From contig NZ_AKJT01000047.1 in NCBI RefSeq assembly GCF_000282195.1, positions 1-40,487 of the forward strand: a stretch of DNA of 40,487 nucleotides. Reading direction: 5' to 3'. This document shows, piece after piece, positions 8,343 to 16,647 of the stretch. The notes under the pieces were generated by a model, which had not been told where the DNA came from, did no database searches, and saw nothing but the letters and a program-made list of their open reading frames with translations. The DNA is from Pseudomonas sp. GM18 (GTDB lineage Bacteria; Pseudomonadota; Gammaproteobacteria; Pseudomonadales; Pseudomonadaceae). Numbering within the stretch: the stretch's first letter is position 1; each line of letters starts with the position of its first letter. The position numbers were made by a program, and so were the translations under genes.

Positions 8343-9113
8343 ATGATGCTTGACGTCGAGCGTCTCGATGAGACGTGCATACAAAAACTGGCCAACGAAG
8401 AAGTCCTCGCCATCCGCGTCAGAGGCTTGTTGCCTCGGCCACTGGCGATCAAGATCGGCGACAAGATCCTCGCCCCCGGCTTCGAAGGCTATATCAACGC
8501 ACCGAGCATCGGTCGCATTGGCATGGCGTTTTACGAAGCGGAAAACCAGCCACTGCTGATCGAAGACTATTTCGAGCGCGCCACCAGCAACATCGCCGAA
8601 TTGCGCAGCCGTTGTGCGCCTTACTCCTCGCCTGTCGACACCCTGCGCTGCATGCTCGATGAGTCCTGGCCGGCGGGGGCGCACCTGGAGAATCTCTATG
8701 GCCGCAAGATGTATGTGGGGCTATCGCGCGTGGTCAAACCCGGGGTGTGCTTCCTCGCGCATCACGACATTTTCGCCAAGGACGCCCCGGACAGCTTCCA
8801 GGCCAGAAGCCTGGAAGCGCAGTTCGCCTGCAATGTTTACCTGAACATGCCGACCGAGGGCGGCGCCTTGCAGATGTGGGACCACGATATTTCCCCGGAC
8901 CAGTTCGACGAGATGCGTGGCGACAGTTACGGCATCGATCCGGCCTTGCTCGGCCCTCCGACCCTGGAGATTCGCCCTGAGCCGGGTGATTTCATCATGT
9001 TCAATTCACGCCGCATGCACTCGGTGACGCCGGGTGTGGACGATCCGCGATTGAGCCTTTCTTTCTTTGTCGGCTACCGCGGCAATGCTTCCCCCCTGAC
9101 TTTCTGGAGTTGA
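8343..9113 (+). CDS. Fe(II)/2-oxoglutarate-dependent oxygenase
   Basis: A 256-residue protein of the 2OG-Fe(II) dioxygenase superfamily. The iron ligands are visible as H140-x-D142 in FLAHHDIF and the distal His226 in RRMHSV. Arg236 in PRLSLSFFVGY, ten residues on, is the expected 2-oxoglutarate contact. Length, and the roughly 85 residues between HxD and the distal His, fit small-molecule hydroxylases such as free amino acid hydroxylases (SadA type). This is inference; the substrate cannot be read. The next gene, a LysE-type amino acid exporter, starts one base after the TGA, so the two are translationally linked. That spacing is the main reason to suspect an amino acid substrate. Two adjacent ATGs (8343, 8346) are possible starts. 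Confidence 0.82.
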   Translation: MMLDVERLDETCIQKLANEEVLAIRVRGLLPRPLAIKIGDKILAPGFEGYINAPSIGRIGMAFYEAENQPLLIEDYFERATSNIAELRSRCAPYSSPVDTLRCMLDESWPAGAHLENLYGRKMYVGLSRVVKPGVCFLAHHDIFAKDAPDSFQARSLEAQFACNVYLNMPTEGGALQMWDHDISPDQFDEMRGDSYGIDPALLGPPTLEIRPEPGDFIMFNSRRMHSVTPGVDDPRLSLSFFVGYRGNASPLTFWS

Positions 9114-9114
9114 G

Positions 9115-9753
9115 ATGTTTTCGAATTACCTGGGCGAGTTTCTGGCGCTGGCAACCATCCATTTTCTGGCCGTGGTCGCACCCGGGCCGGACTTCGCCGT
9201 AACCATCCGCCAAAGCGTGCGCTTCGGGCGTTTAGTAGGCATCTGCACGGCACTGGGCATCGGCGCGGGCATTTCCGTGCATGTGCTGTACACCTTGCTC
9301 GGCGTCGGCGCGTTGATGCACACCACGCCTTGGCTACTGACGGTGGCCAAGGTGATCGGGGGGGCCTACATTTTGTACCTCGGTGTGAGCCTGTTGCGCA
9401 GCAAACCCAAAGCAGCGATTGAAGGCGATAACGCGGCAGCAGGGTCAACTGAGCAGCAGACCCTGTTCAAGGCCTTCAGCACAGGGTTTCTGACCAATGC
9501 CACCAACCCCAAGGCAACGCTGTTCTTCCTGGCGATCTTCACCACCCTCATCAGCGCCACGACACCACTGCAGATTCAGGCGCTGTACGGGTTGTGGATG
9601 TGTTTCGTGAACGCCTTGTGGTTCGTGATCGTGGCCCTGTTCTTTTCCAGTGCCCGGGTGCGACTGCTGTTCATGCGCATGGGGCATTGGTTCGAAAGAA
9701 CCATGGGGGTGATCCTCATTCTGTTCGCCGGACGCCTGATTCTGTCCATGTAA
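9115..9753 (+). CDS. LysE/RhtB-family amino acid exporter
   Basis: An inner-membrane exporter of 212 residues with six hydrophobic segments. The signature APGPDFAVTIRQSV lies after the first segment (about residues 22-35) and NPKATLFFLAIF at about 129-140, both typical of the LysE superfamily. Members export amino acids and derivatives such as threonine, homoserine, lysine or cysteine. The start is one base after the oxygenase stop codon, so it should be translated from the same messenger. The likely cargo is the oxygenase product or its parent amino acid (inference). Confidence 0.9.
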   Translation: MFSNYLGEFLALATIHFLAVVAPGPDFAVTIRQSVRFGRLVGICTALGIGAGISVHVLYTLLGVGALMHTTPWLLTVAKVIGGAYILYLGVSLLRSKPKAAIEGDNAAAGSTEQQTLFKAFSTGFLTNATNPKATLFFLAIFTTLISATTPLQIQALYGLWMCFVNALWFVIVALFFSSARVRLLFMRMGHWFERTMGVILILFAGRLILSM

Positions 9754-10323
9754 GTCATGCTGCCTTGGTCGCCTCGTCGAACCGCACTTTTTGCGGCTCC
9801 CACGCCAGCAACACGGCTATCTCCGCACTCTGCCCTGAAAGTTTTGTTTTAAATCATGGCGCTTTGCTTTGTTTGAACTACCTTCAAACAAGAAGAAGTC
9901 ATAACGGTTTGAATTTTGACGTTAGGTTCAGAGATCAGATAGCGAATTGGCAAAAGGAGTTACCTCACTATGATCCTGACAGGCGTTTTCCGGCGCAGAG
10001 CTGTGGTTGCCGGTTGCTTTTTAGGGGAGTCAGGTTGGCGGGAAGTGCCGCCTATAACCGCGATGGTTGTCGAACCTGAGCCTTTCGCTCGGGTCGGCAG
10101 CCCAGGTATCTGGATCACTAAAAGCCGTTTTAGAAGGTTGCTCGCTGTTCATTCGGATCAGCGTATTGCACCTGCTTGCGTGTAGCACCAAGGAATATTG
10201 CCGGGGGCATTAATCGTTAGTGGTGAGTGCTCTGGCGAGGTTGAGGGTCGACTCAGGCCCCCTGTAGTGATCCGAGGCAACCCGTTTGCCTTGTAGATGG
10301 CCTATTCAGCGAGGATGCACTTA
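9754..10323. other. 570-bp leader between the LysE gene and rcpA
   Basis: No well-supported gene lies here apart from one weak small frame at 9970-10185. There is a short CCGCA/TGCGG hairpin near 9780 after the LysE gene. A possible TTGACG box lies near 9917 with a poor -10. A hairpin ACCTGAGC/GCTCGGGT occurs at 10074-10094. The stretch should hold the promoter and leader of rcpA-tadD, but no convincing promoter could be fixed by eye. Confidence 0.5.
9970..10185 (+). CDS. doubtful small ORF with a good ribosome site
   Basis: A 71-codon frame preceded by AAAAGGAG at ten bases. The product begins MILTGVFRRRAVVAGCFLG and is basic, with no motif that I recognise. The only support is the ribosome site and its position ahead of rcpA. 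It could be a leader ORF or chance. Confidence 0.2.
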   Translation: MILTGVFRRRAVVAGCFLGESGWREVPPITAMVVEPEPFARVGSPGIWITKSRFRRLLAVHSDQRIAPACV

Positions 10324-11553
10324 ATGAGCTATCGTACCGTGCCCGCTTTCAAGCGAATTATCCATGGCCTGTTCTGGATGGGCCTCAGCGTGGACGCGGC
10401 TCAGGCCGCGGCGGCCAACTGTTCGCAAATGGACAGTATGCCGACAACGTTCGAGGTCGGTCAGGGGCTTCAGAGTGAACTGCGCACACCGGTTCCGGTG
10501 ACGCAACTGGCCGTGGGTGACCCGAAAATTGCCGATGTGCAACCCAGCGGCAAAAACCCCAACGCCTTCCTGCTCACTGGTCTGACACCGGGAGCCACCA
10601 GCCTGATGGTCTGGACCTCCTGTTCGAAAGAACCGCGCCAAAGCATGGTGTTCGTCAAGGGCCGAGCCACCGCGGCGCTGACCAGCGTGTCGACCGGACC
10701 TACCGAAGACCCGCTGTTGCCGAGCCAGGTGCAAACCGATATTCGCTTCGTTGAAGTCAGCCGGACCAAACTCAAGGAAGCTTCAGCGTCTATTTTCGGC
10801 ACCCGCGGCAACTTCCTGTTTGGCTCGCCGAGAACCTTGCCCACCATCGGCGGCATCGTTACGCCGTCATTGCCGGTGAACAACGATAATTTCAACCTCT
10901 CTTTTGCGACCGGCAATACCCTGGTGGCGATCAACGCGCTGGAAGGCAGCGGTTTCGCCTATACCCTGGCGCGGCCAAGCCTGGTGGCGCTCAGCGGGCA
11001 AAGTGCGAGCTTCCTGGCCGGCGGTGAAGTACCGATTCCGGTTCCCAGTTCGAGCAGCAATAACATCTCCATCGAGTACAAGGAGTTCGGTATCCGCCTG
11101 ACCCTGACGCCAACCATCATCGAGAAAAACCGTATTGCCCTGAAGGTGGCGCCGGAAGTCAGTGAACTGGACTTCACCAACGCCGTGAGCATCGCCGGCA
11201 CGGTAGTTCCGGCACTGACCATACGCCGTACCGACACCAGCATCTCCCTGGCCGACGGCGAAAGCTTCGTCATCAGCGGCCTGATCAGTACTCGCAACAA
11301 TTCCCAAGTGAACAAATTCCCGGGGCTGGGCGATATCCCGATTCTGGGTGCGTTTTTTCGTGATAACACCATCAACCGTGAAGAGCGCGAACTGCTGATG
11401 ATCGTCACCCCGCATCTGGTCCAGCCCCTGGCGGCCAATGCACAACTGCCGTCATTGCCTGGCGAACAGCTACGTAATTACGACCCGAACTTCTACCGCA
11501 TGTTCTTCCTTGAAAATGGCGATTTCGACAGTCGTAGCGGGCTTTCGCAATGA
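10324..11553 (+). CDS. rcpA: Tad/Flp pilus outer-membrane secretin
   Basis: RcpA/CpaC forms the outer-membrane channel for the Flp pilus. The 409-residue protein has a Sec signal (residues 1 to about 28, ending AAQA) and an N-terminal pilus assembly domain with VTQLAVGDPKIADVQ. The secretin domain (about 170-385) shows GGEVPIPVP, EFGIRLTLTPTI and GLGDIPILGAFF. Three ATGs lie at 10297, 10315 and 10324; only the last has a ribosome site (GAGG at nine bases) and starts the signal peptide cleanly. tadD follows. In most tad loci this gene lies between rcpC and tadZ. Here it is on the opposite strand from both, at the far end of the locus. Confidence 0.93.
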   Translation: MSYRTVPAFKRIIHGLFWMGLSVDAAQAAAANCSQMDSMPTTFEVGQGLQSELRTPVPVTQLAVGDPKIADVQPSGKNPNAFLLTGLTPGATSLMVWTSCSKEPRQSMVFVKGRATAALTSVSTGPTEDPLLPSQVQTDIRFVEVSRTKLKEASASIFGTRGNFLFGSPRTLPTIGGIVTPSLPVNNDNFNLSFATGNTLVAINALEGSGFAYTLARPSLVALSGQSASFLAGGEVPIPVPSSSSNNISIEYKEFGIRLTLTPTIIEKNRIALKVAPEVSELDFTNAVSIAGTVVPALTIRRTDTSISLADGESFVISGLISTRNNSQVNKFPGLGDIPILGAFFRDNTINREERELLMIVTPHLVQPLAANAQLPSLPGEQLRNYDPNFYRMFFLENGDFDSRSGLSQ

Positions 11554-11675
11554 GCCGGAGCCAGACGCTGAACCGGGCTTTCGCCCTCACTCTTAACGGT
11601 GACCTTGAGCGCTTGGCGGGCCAGCTGTATTGCCATTGGCCAGGCGTTCAACGTGTTGTAGCCAGAGGACACTCG

Positions 11676-12389
11676 ATGAAAGCAGTCATTGCAATAACGG
11701 CGACTTTGATGCTCGCAGGTTGTGCCACCAATGGCCTGTCTTCGCGACCGGCTGTCTGTGCCAAGCCCAGTTCAGAGCAAGAGCTGGCCCTGAATCTGGC
11801 CGACAACATGGTCAATGAGGGCCGTTTGTATGCCAGCCTGGCGAACCTGGAAGGTTTGCCCGATGACCTGGTCCAGGCTCGCCTGCGCAAGGCTCGGGTG
11901 CTGCGCTTGATGGGGCGTAAAGATGCGGAGCCGTTGTATCAAAGCTTGCTCGGCACCTGTCTGGCCCCTGAAGGGGAACATGGCCTGGGCCAGTTGGCTG
12001 CGGCCAAAAATGATAACGCCACCGCTGCCACTCACCTTGAGCGAGCGGTGAAGATGTCCCCCACCGACGACAAGATGCGCAATGACCTGGGGGTCGTCTA
12101 CCTCAATCAGCGACGGATCCCTGAAGCACGCTTCGAGTTCATGACGGCCATGGAGCTCAAGCAGGCGGATTCACTGGCGGCACTCAACATGGTGACGCTG
12201 CTGATTTATCAGGATAACTGGAAGGCGGCTGCGGAACTCGCGAACCGCGCCAGCTTGAGCCCCCAGCAAGTCGCAGAGGCTCAAAACCGCGCGGAAAAAC
12301 TCAAGGCCTCTGCCAAAAAAGCGGTGGCTTCGGAGGGGAATCGCAAGGCTGAGGTAGCCGATGCCTCAACCAGTGCTGCGATCAAGTAG
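11676..12389 (+). CDS. tadD: TadD-like TPR lipoprotein
   Basis: A 237-residue lipoprotein expected in the outer-membrane part of the Tad machine, possibly helping the secretin to assemble as pilotins do. The lipobox LAGC ends at Cys16. TPR-like helices cover about 50-220, with LERAVKMSPTDDKMRNDLGV and EARFEFMTAMEL repeats. The tail is rich in Ala and Lys. The frame is open from an ATG at 11550 that overlaps the rcpA stop, but the lipoprotein signal only appears at 11676, where AGAGGA precedes the ATG. Translation could be coupled from 11550, but the extra residues are not conserved-looking. The DUF3613 gene follows. Confidence 0.85.
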   Translation: MKAVIAITATLMLAGCATNGLSSRPAVCAKPSSEQELALNLADNMVNEGRLYASLANLEGLPDDLVQARLRKARVLRLMGRKDAEPLYQSLLGTCLAPEGEHGLGQLAAAKNDNATAATHLERAVKMSPTDDKMRNDLGVVYLNQRRIPEARFEFMTAMELKQADSLAALNMVTLLIYQDNWKAAAELANRASLSPQQVAEAQNRAEKLKASAKKAVASEGNRKAEVADASTSAAIK

Positions 12390-12407
12390 AACGTATGAGG
12401 AGTCGAG

Positions 12408-12683
12408 ATGAATACCAAAAGGCTGTTGATTGTGTGCATGGCTTGCCTGTCCACCAGTGCCTGGGCTATTGAGCCGGGTCCCTCCTCGGCGCCGCAAAAG
12501 GGCACCGAACAGTGGATGCAGCTACAGATTCGTGGTGTGGTTGCCTCCCCTTTTCGACAAACTGCATCGGTCACTGAGCGTGACCTGTCCTTCCAGCGCT
12601 GGCTGAACAGCTTCACCCATCCGATTCCGGAATTCTTTGACCAGGATGCGGCGGGGAAAATGACCACCGGCAGTAACAACTGA
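12408..12683 (+). CDS. DUF3613 small secreted protein
   Basis: A 91-residue exported protein with a clear signal peptide (residues 1 to about 20, cleaved after SAWA). The mature part holds WMQLQIRGVVAS, RDLSFQRWLNSF and IPEFFD, which match what I recall of DUF3613, a small family seen beside pseudomonad flp genes. GAGGAG lies eight bases ahead of the ATG. It follows tadD after 18 bases and is the last gene of the + strand arm. Function unknown; a periplasmic helper of the RcpA/TadD complex is a reasonable guess. Confidence 0.78.
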   Translation: MNTKRLLIVCMACLSTSAWAIEPGPSSAPQKGTEQWMQLQIRGVVASPFRQTASVTERDLSFQRWLNSFTHPIPEFFDQDAAGKMTTGSNN

Positions 12684-12816
12684 GGCACGTCAATGGATGC
12701 TCAACCTCTGGCATAGTCCAGAGTAGCCTGGCTGCAAAGCCGGGCTTGATGACGTCTGCAGGAAAGTATTGGTATCTACACATTTTCAGTTCTGACCGAA
12801 TCCCCTCGTAGGAGCG

Positions 12817-13034
12817 CAATGCTATTCACTTAAGGAATTTCAGCCGCGACGCATTCTTTGTAGCAGCTGCCAAAGCCTGCGTTCGGACGCATCAGTCGTG
12901 AGTCCGGCTGCCGTGGTGTACCTGATGCACCGCAATGGCTGATTTTACGACTGCTTCGTCCGAATGCGGCCCGAGCCGAACGCAGGCTTCGTCAGTTGCT
13001 ACAGATCGCATTACGGCTTAAGTGAACAGCATTG
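12817..13034. repeat. composite palindromic element, copy A
   Basis: The outer arms CAATGCTATTCACTTAAG (12817-12834) and CTTAAGTGAACAGCATTG (13017-13034) are inverted repeats with one mismatch. Inside lies a 144-bp palindromic unit (12860-13003) with ends GTAGCAGCTG and CAGTTGCTAC, shared with 29793-29928 and 40383-40487. The whole is flanked by a direct repeat CGTAGGAGCG at 12807-12816 and 13037-13046. It looks like a non-autonomous mobile palindrome. Confidence 0.8.
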
Positions 13035-13037
13035 TCC

Positions 13038-13142
13038 GTAGGAGCGAGCGGTGCGGCGATCCGACTTGCCCGCGAAGAGGCCGTCATATCCGCCATATAT
13101 GATGGCAGACAGATCGCTTTCGCGGGCAAGCCTTGCTCCTAC
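13038..13142. repeat. REP doublet
   Basis: Inverted REP units: GTAGGAGCGAGC...TTGCCCGCGAAG on the left (13038-13077) and CTTTCGCGGGCAAG...TTGCTCCTAC on the right (13117-13142). An inner palindrome around CATATATG lies between them. This is a common pseudomonad REP/BIME type, placed downstream of two convergent genes. Confidence 0.85.
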
Positions 13143-13223
13143 GCGAGATGTGTAGATCTATGGAAGGGAAAGTACAGATCAGGATCAGGTGGCAAGGCCA
13201 TCGTACTCGACAGCCCCGCCCGT

Positions 13224-14189
13224 TTACCTACCGAATGCTCTGAGTACGCCGATCACGGCAGGGCCGATGGCGACCAGGAAGAAGCTCGGCCATAGGCAGA
13301 AAATCAGAGGGAATATCAGTTTGGTACCGACTTTCGCCCCCATTTCTTCGGCGGCTTGCGTACGCCGGTCACGGAATTCATCAGCATAGATGCGCAGGGT
13401 ATCGGCCACGCTGGTACCAAAGCGAATACTCTGCGCCAACAGGCTGACCAATCCTTGTACGTCTTCCAGGCCGGTGCGCACGGCCAGCTGTTTCAGCGCC
13501 TCGGTACTGGGAATGCCGGCGCGGATTTGCGCGTTGACCAGCGCCAGTTCCTCAGCCAGTTCAACTTGACTGACCGACATCTCTTCAGCCACCCGTTCAA
13601 TGGTCGTGGGCAGGGCCAGGCCCGACTCCACGCACACCACCATCAGATCCAGTGCGTCCGGAAACGCGGCACGCAGCCGACCTTGTAGCATTTGCTTGCG
13701 CTTGCCGACATACAGCGCTGGCACCAGCCATCCGAAACCAGCCACCATGGCCACCAACAGCAGCCCCATCTTCAGTGAAACCTTGGGAATCATCGGCAAC
13801 AGCAGCAACGCAATGCCGACCAACACCAGGGGTAACAGCAAGCGCACCGCCCAGTACATCTGCACCGCCGAAGAGGATCGGTACCCCGCATGCATCAACA
13901 GTGTCTGGGTGACGGACGCCTGAGCCGATTCGGCCGAGGCAAAGCGCTGGCCGACCCGCTCCAGCAGCAGTTGCAGATTACTCGGAGCTTCCTGGCTGGC
14001 CGTGTTACCTAAATGACCACGCTTGATCAGCGCCAGACGGCGCTGCACCGGGTCCTGAAGCCCCAGCATAAGCAAGATTACCGCAACGACCGCAAGCACC
14101 GTACTGAGACCGACCGCGCTAAGGAACAACAGCCGCCCCATCTCCTCGTTCCCAGTGACCCGACTGAACAACCCGAGTAAAAAGTCCAT
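13224..14189 (-). CDS. tadC: Tad pilus inner-membrane platform protein TadC
   Basis: One of two type II secretion F-like platform proteins of the Tad machine; it works with TadB and the ATPase TadA. The 321-residue protein has hydrophobic segments near residues 22-43, 115-155, 270-290 and 300-318. The F domain core includes FPDALDLMVVCVESGLALPTTIERVA and a second EFRDRRTQAAEEMGAKVGTK region. GGGAGGT precedes the ATG. It is the last gene of the - strand operon, 29 bases after tadB, and converges on the repeat-rich gap. Confidence 0.93.
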   Translation of the reverse strand: MDFLLGLFSRVTGNEEMGRLLFLSAVGLSTVLAVVAVILLMLGLQDPVQRRLALIKRGHLGNTASQEAPSNLQLLLERVGQRFASAESAQASVTQTLLMHAGYRSSSAVQMYWAVRLLLPLVLVGIALLLLPMIPKVSLKMGLLLVAMVAGFGWLVPALYVGKRKQMLQGRLRAAFPDALDLMVVCVESGLALPTTIERVAEEMSVSQVELAEELALVNAQIRAGIPSTEALKQLAVRTGLEDVQGLVSLLAQSIRFGTSVADTLRIYADEFRDRRTQAAEEMGAKVGTKLIFPLIFCLWPSFFLVAIGPAVIGVLRAFGR

Positions 14190-14218
14190 GACCTGTACCT
14201 CCCGGTAGCGAATACTGC

Positions 14219-15205
14219 TTAAACCTCAATCCGGATGACTTTGCGTATCCAGAAAATCCCGATCAACATGGCGCAGAAGGCCCCAATGATCAGCTTGTGG
14301 CCTGTGGGATCATTGACCAGCACAGGTATGTAGTTGGGGCTTGTGAACATCATCACGATCGCCAGCACGAAAGGAATCGCCACCAGCACCCAGGCCGACA
14401 TGCGCCCTTCCGCCGACAGGGTTTTGATCTTGCGCTGAAAGCGGAAGCGTCCCCGGATCAACCGACTCAATCGCTCCAACACTTCCGTCAGATTGCCACC
14501 AGTCTCGCGATGGATAAGGATCGAGGTCACCAGCATCATCACCGTCATGCTGGGCACACGCTCCAGTAGGCCGAGCATGGCTCGGCGTACATCATTGCCA
14601 TAGTTGATATCAGCGAAAGTCAGGCCGAACTCTTGAGCGACCGGCCCCTTGTGCTCCTCAGCGACCAGGCGCAGGGTTTCGTTGAAAGGGTGCCCCGCGC
14701 GCAAGGCCCGGCATATGGCATCCAGCGCATCCGGCAGGCCCTCCTCAAACGCAGCGAAACGTTTGCCGCGGTCACGAGAGATTTTCAACAGGGGTAACCA
14801 GAACGCCCCGAGGCTCGCCAGCAACGCCATCCACCAGACTGACGAGACCATCCAGATCAAAATACCCGCCCAGGCACCCAGTACCAGCCCAAGCAGTAAT
14901 ACCCGGTAGGCCCGGAATTCGTGCCCGGACTGCTCAATCATTTGCGTTAATGTCTCCATAAAAGGCAGCTGCTCAAGCCTGGCCTCCAGTGGCGACAGAC
15001 GCGTCAGGTATTTCTGCCGCAGCACCGTCTGCATGTTGGGCAAATTGTTGGCTTTTTCCAGCACATGCAAACGGCCGCGTATGCGCTTACGCATCTTGCC
15101 GGCCTCGCCGAACACTGGCACCACCACGCCCTGGGACAAGAGGAACACGGCAATAAACACCATGCCGAGGAACATCAGAATGAATTCACCAGGAATATGG
15201 CTCAT
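14219..15205 (-). CDS. tadB: Tad pilus inner-membrane platform protein TadB
   Basis: The second platform protein, 328 residues. It has an N-terminal hydrophobic helix (about 10-30), a paired segment (95-135) and two C-terminal helices (about 265-285 and 300-320). Its F domain shows [22 protein letters not shown] and [20 protein letters not shown]. The frame opens at 15226, but the ATG at 15203-15205 overlaps the TGA of tadA (15202-15204) as ATGA and has GGAGGG upstream, so it is the better start. Confidence 0.93.
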   Translation of the reverse strand: MSHIPGEFILMFLGMVFIAVFLLSQGVVVPVFGEAGKMRKRIRGRLHVLEKANNLPNMQTVLRQKYLTRLSPLEARLEQLPFMETLTQMIEQSGHEFRAYRVLLLGLVLGAWAGILIWMVSSVWWMALLASLGAFWLPLLKISRDRGKRFAAFEEGLPDALDAICRALRAGHPFNETLRLVAEEHKGPVAQEFGLTFADINYGNDVRRAMLGLLERVPSMTVMMLVTSILIHRETGGNLTEVLERLSRLIRGRFRFQRKIKTLSAEGRMSAWVLVAIPFVLAIVMMFTSPNYIPVLVNDPTGHKLIIGAFCAMLIGIFWIRKVIRIEV

Positions 15206-16644
15206 GACTGCCGTCCCTCCATCCACTCAGGCCTGAACATCGTCAGCGGCAACTCGATGCCGCGCTTGGCCAATACATCGCGGAAGGACGGAATCATGCC
15301 GCTGGGGAGATAGTCGCCGAGCACTTCGCCATTTTCGCCCATGCCTTGGCGCGCAAAGGAGAAAATTTCGGTCATGGTGATGATCTCGCCCTCCATGCCG
15401 TTGATCTCTTGCACGCTGACCAGTCGGCGCTTGCCGTCCTCCTGACGTTCCAGCTGGATCACCACATCGATGGCCGACGCGATCTGCTGCCGCATGGCCT
15501 TGATCGGGAAAGTCGCCCCGCTCATCGACACCATGTTCTCGACTCGCCCCAGCGCATCACGCGCGGTGTTGGCGTGGATCGTGGTCAAGGAACCGTCGTG
15601 ACCGGTGTTCATGGCCGTCAGCATGTCCAGCGCCTCAGCGCCGCGCACTTCGCCGATCACAATGCGGTCCGGGCGCATCCGCAAACTGTTGCGCACCAAC
15701 TCCCGCTGACTCACCTCGCCACGCCCCTCGATGTTCGAAGGCCGGGTTTCCAGACGCACCACATGGGGTTGCTGCAATTGCAGCTCGGCCGAGTCTTCGA
15801 TGGTGACGATCCGTTCGTTGTGCGGGATGAAACTGGACAGCACATTGAGCATGGTGGTCTTGCCGCTGCCGGTACCGCCGGAAATCAACACGTTCAAGCG
15901 CCCGCGGACAATTGCCTTGAGCAGCAGCGCAATGGCCGGGGTCAATGTCCCAACCTGGATCAGGCTGTCGGTATTGAGCAAGTCCACCGCAAAACGGCGA
16001 ATCGACATGCTCGGGCCGTCGATGGCCAGCGGCGGGATAATCGCGTTGACCCGCGAACCGTCCTTGAGCCGGGCGTCCACCAGAGGTGAAGATTCGTCGA
16101 TACGCCGACCCAGGCTGGACACGATGCGATCGATGATATTCAGCAAATGCTGGTTATCGCGAAAGCGCACATCGGTCCTTTGCAGTTTGCCAAAGCGCTC
16201 GACGTAAACCGAGGCATGGCCGTTGACCAGGATGTCGGACACGCTGTGATCGGCCAGCAACGGTTCCAGGGGCCCCAGGCCGAGCACCTCGTCGGTGATC
16301 TGCTTGATAATGAGCTGGCGGCTGGAGGTACTCACCGGCGCCGAATGCTCGTCGAGCAGGCGCTGGCAAATATCGCGAATCTGCCGCGTGGCCTCGGCCT
16401 GTTCAAGGGCGTCCAGCAAGGACAGGTCCATGACCTTGAGTAATTGCTGGTAGATTTTATCCCGCCACTCGGCCTCCACCGGGGTGACCTGGCTTCTGGT
16501 TTCGTAAAGAACGTCCGGTGTTGCACGCTCCCACGCCATTATTTCCTCTGCCGGATCCAGCAGGTCATCGCCCAGCTGAGCAGCTGACGATGCAGCGGTT
16601 TTACCGGACTGTTTGCGCAAGCGGTTACGAAAGTCGCTGATCAT
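15202..16644 (-). CDS. tadA: Tad pilus assembly/secretion ATPase TadA (CpaF)
   Basis: This hexameric ATPase drives Flp pilus assembly at the inner membrane. It has 480 residues. The N-terminal domain (about 60-230) includes [13 protein letters not shown] and [21 protein letters not shown]. Walker A is GGTGSGKT (256-263), followed by an Asp box ([10 protein letters not shown]), Walker B ([16 protein letters not shown]) and a His box ([15 protein letters not shown]). All key motifs are intact. Only three bases separate it from tadZ, and it overlaps tadB. Its N-terminal extension is disordered-looking, as in other CpaF proteins. Confidence 0.96.
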   Translation of the reverse strand: MISDFRNRLRKQSGKTAASSAAQLGDDLLDPAEEIMAWERATPDVLYETRSQVTPVEAEWRDKIYQQLLKVMDLSLLDALEQAEATRQIRDICQRLLDEHSAPVSTSSRQLIIKQITDEVLGLGPLEPLLADHSVSDILVNGHASVYVERFGKLQRTDVRFRDNQHLLNIIDRIVSSLGRRIDESSPLVDARLKDGSRVNAIIPPLAIDGPSMSIRRFAVDLLNTDSLIQVGTLTPAIALLLKAIVRGRLNVLISGGTGSGKTTMLNVLSSFIPHNERIVTIEDSAELQLQQPHVVRLETRPSNIEGRGEVSQRELVRNSLRMRPDRIVIGEVRGAEALDMLTAMNTGHDGSLTTIHANTARDALGRVENMVSMSGATFPIKAMRQQIASAIDVVIQLERQEDGKRRLVSVQEINGMEGEIITMTEIFSFARQGMGENGEVLGDYLPSGMIPSFRDVLAKRGIELPLTMFRPEWMEGRQS

Positions 16645-16647
16645 GGG

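Larger units (their letters stand above)
12684..13223. other. convergent intergenic region filled with palindromes
   Basis: This 540-bp gap separates the DUF3613 gene (+) and tadC (-). It holds hairpins CTCTGG/CCAGAG (12706-12723) and GCCTGGCT/AGCCGGGC (12726-12745), possibly ending the + transcript though without T runs. Next come a large composite palindrome (12817-13034) and a REP pair (13038-13142). No gene is supported. Confidence 0.8.

Noticed and set aside
12817..13142. CRISPR array
   Set aside because: The repeats are inverted palindromes of different sizes, without regular spacers or Cas genes.
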